64,000 bases of DNA from Xenorhabdus hominickii (GTDB lineage Bacteria > Pseudomonadota > Gammaproteobacteria > Enterobacterales > Enterobacteriaceae). Positions 63,486 to 64,000 of this stretch are shown here, one piece after another (position 1 is the first letter of the stretch; every line of letters starts with the position of its first letter). The notes under the pieces were generated by a model. It saw only the letters and a program-made list of their open reading frames with translations, was not told the origin of the DNA and searched no databases. The stretch lies in contig NZ_NJAI01000006.1 of the NCBI RefSeq assembly GCF_002632725.1, positions 355,581 through 419,580 on the forward strand. Direction: 5' to 3'. Made by a program: the position numbers and the translations under genes.

Positions 63486-63813
63486 GATTAGCCTCCGCCT
63501 GTTGAAACTTTTGTTTCCACTTATTTGTTTCAGGATGATTTTCGAGGTGACTTTCCAATACCTCCGCCGTTCGTTTGTTTACTGCTGCTATTTTTCTGTT
63601 TTCTTTCTGAGTTCTTATTGCTGCGCTATAGCTGGTATGTAATAAATGCCTTTTTTCGTTATGCTCCTGACGGTATTCAGACCATAATTGAGCATTAATA
63701 CTGGTGGCTACACTTCTGGCTTTTCCCCAATATGAAGCGGCAAGGTCATACTTCTCTTCTTTCTCTTTCTGGATGGCTGTATTAGCAAAATCTAAATAGG
63801 TTTCATTTTTCAT
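63478..63813 (-). CDS. ANR-like regulator
   Basis: 111 residues. The N-terminal half YLDFANTAIQKEKEEKYDLAASYWGKARSVATSINAQLWSEYRQEHNEKR fits the ANR (AraC negative regulator) family pattern, in which a YxxxAxxAxxxExxxxYxxAAxxWxxAxxxAxxxxNxxWxxxR core is conserved. ANR proteins bind and restrain AraC-type activators. The C-terminal half is helical and charged. If active, it might even touch host AraC proteins such as the YbtA-like regulator in this window, but nothing shows this. Confidence 0.6.
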   Translation of the reverse strand: MKNETYLDFANTAIQKEKEEKYDLAASYWGKARSVATSINAQLWSEYRQEHNEKRHLLHTSYSAAIRTQKENRKIAAVNKRTAEVLESHLENHPETNKWKQKFQQAEANHD

Positions 63814-64000
63814 TTTATTGGCTCCGTTTTTTGTGCGACATATTCCAGAAGGTGAGTCATGAAATCCTCACCTTTGGAGGTTAAGTTTCCGTTCTTGGTA
63901 ATAAAGCAGTTGTAGGTATTAATAAGCGCATGTGGCTTATGTGGATTGTTATCTAACTCATCCTCAAAGAATTTAATCAAAGCCTGTGTTAATATTTCCT
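63810..64000 (-). CDS. Partial phage gene running off the window
   Basis: Minus-strand frame open from the window edge to a TGA at 63812-63810 that overlaps the next ATG. About 62 residues are visible: EILTQALIKFFEDELDNNPHKPHALINTYNCFITKNG, then NLTSKGEDFMTHLLEYVAQKTEPIK. No recognised domain. Start lies outside. Confidence 0.6.
   Translation of the reverse strand, partial: EILTQALIKFFEDELDNNPHKPHALINTYNCFITKNGNLTSKGEDFMTHLLEYVAQKTEPIK

Noticed and set aside
1-64000. CRISPR array, tRNA or rRNA genes, insertion sequence with terminal repeats
   Set aside because: I saw no regular repeat-spacer pattern, no tRNA cloverleaf near the integrases and no transposase gene.

Overview
The window looks like a chromosome segment of an entomopathogenic-nematode symbiont, Xenorhabdus or Photorhabdus (Morganellaceae); I cannot decide the genus. 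The reasons are moderate-to-low GC in host genes, near-identical enterobacterial housekeeping proteins (Fnr, UspE, PntAB), a yersiniabactin-type megasynthase locus, prophage pieces at both ends, and a PhzE-like remnant.

Layout. 1-5.1 kb: late genes of a GC-richer tailed prophage (baseplate V, a broken gp46, gp47/J, gp48, two tail fibres, fibre assembly). 6.2-9.1 kb: pntAB. 9.6-12.2 kb: a stand-alone NRPS with an adenylation domain whose specificity residues read as proline, one carrier domain and only the C-terminal half of a condensation domain. 12.3-42.1 kb (minus strand): one tightly coupled, mostly overlapping gene chain in the order fyuA-like, ybtX, irp7/ybtQ, irp6/ybtP, irp2, irp1, irp3/ybtU, irp4/ybtT, and a fusion of salicyl-AMP ligase with salicylate synthase. 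A divergent AraC regulator (YbtA-like) sits upstream, with overlapping Fur-type palindromes between it and fyuA. 43.5-45.2 kb: an acyl-CoA-oxidase-like flavoprotein whose upstream region shares a 14-bp motif with the regulator gene.

45.4-51.9 kb is an AT-rich accessory patch: pseudogene debris (including the amidotransferase end of a PhzE-like synthase), a tyrosine recombinase with a TTG start, an EamA exporter, an arginine amidinotransferase, a desaturase split over two overlapping frames, and a 2-oxoglutarate/Fe(II) oxygenase. 52-55 kb: uspE, fnr and an orphan DmsC-like membrane anchor. 55.4-58.3 kb: a group II PLP decarboxylase, a methyltransferase remnant and a LysE-family exporter. 58.4-64 kb: a LysR gene cut short next to a tyrosine integrase, followed by a minus-strand chain of early prophage genes that includes a half-size sliding-clamp relative and an ORF6N antirepressor.

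How the main locus should work: salicylate is made and adenylated by the fusion protein and loaded on the ArCP of Irp2. Irp2 adds two cysteines as thiazolines, and Irp3 reduces one ring. Irp1 adds a ketoreduced malonate without the usual gem-dimethylation (the first methyltransferase domain is missing), then two more Cys-type units, the last through an extra Cy-A-PCP module, before TE release. The ABC pair, MFS protein and TonB receptor handle transport, and Fur plus the AraC protein control it. This matches the yersiniabactin/piscibactin/photoxenobactin (pxb) family as I remember it; I did not check the match against any database.
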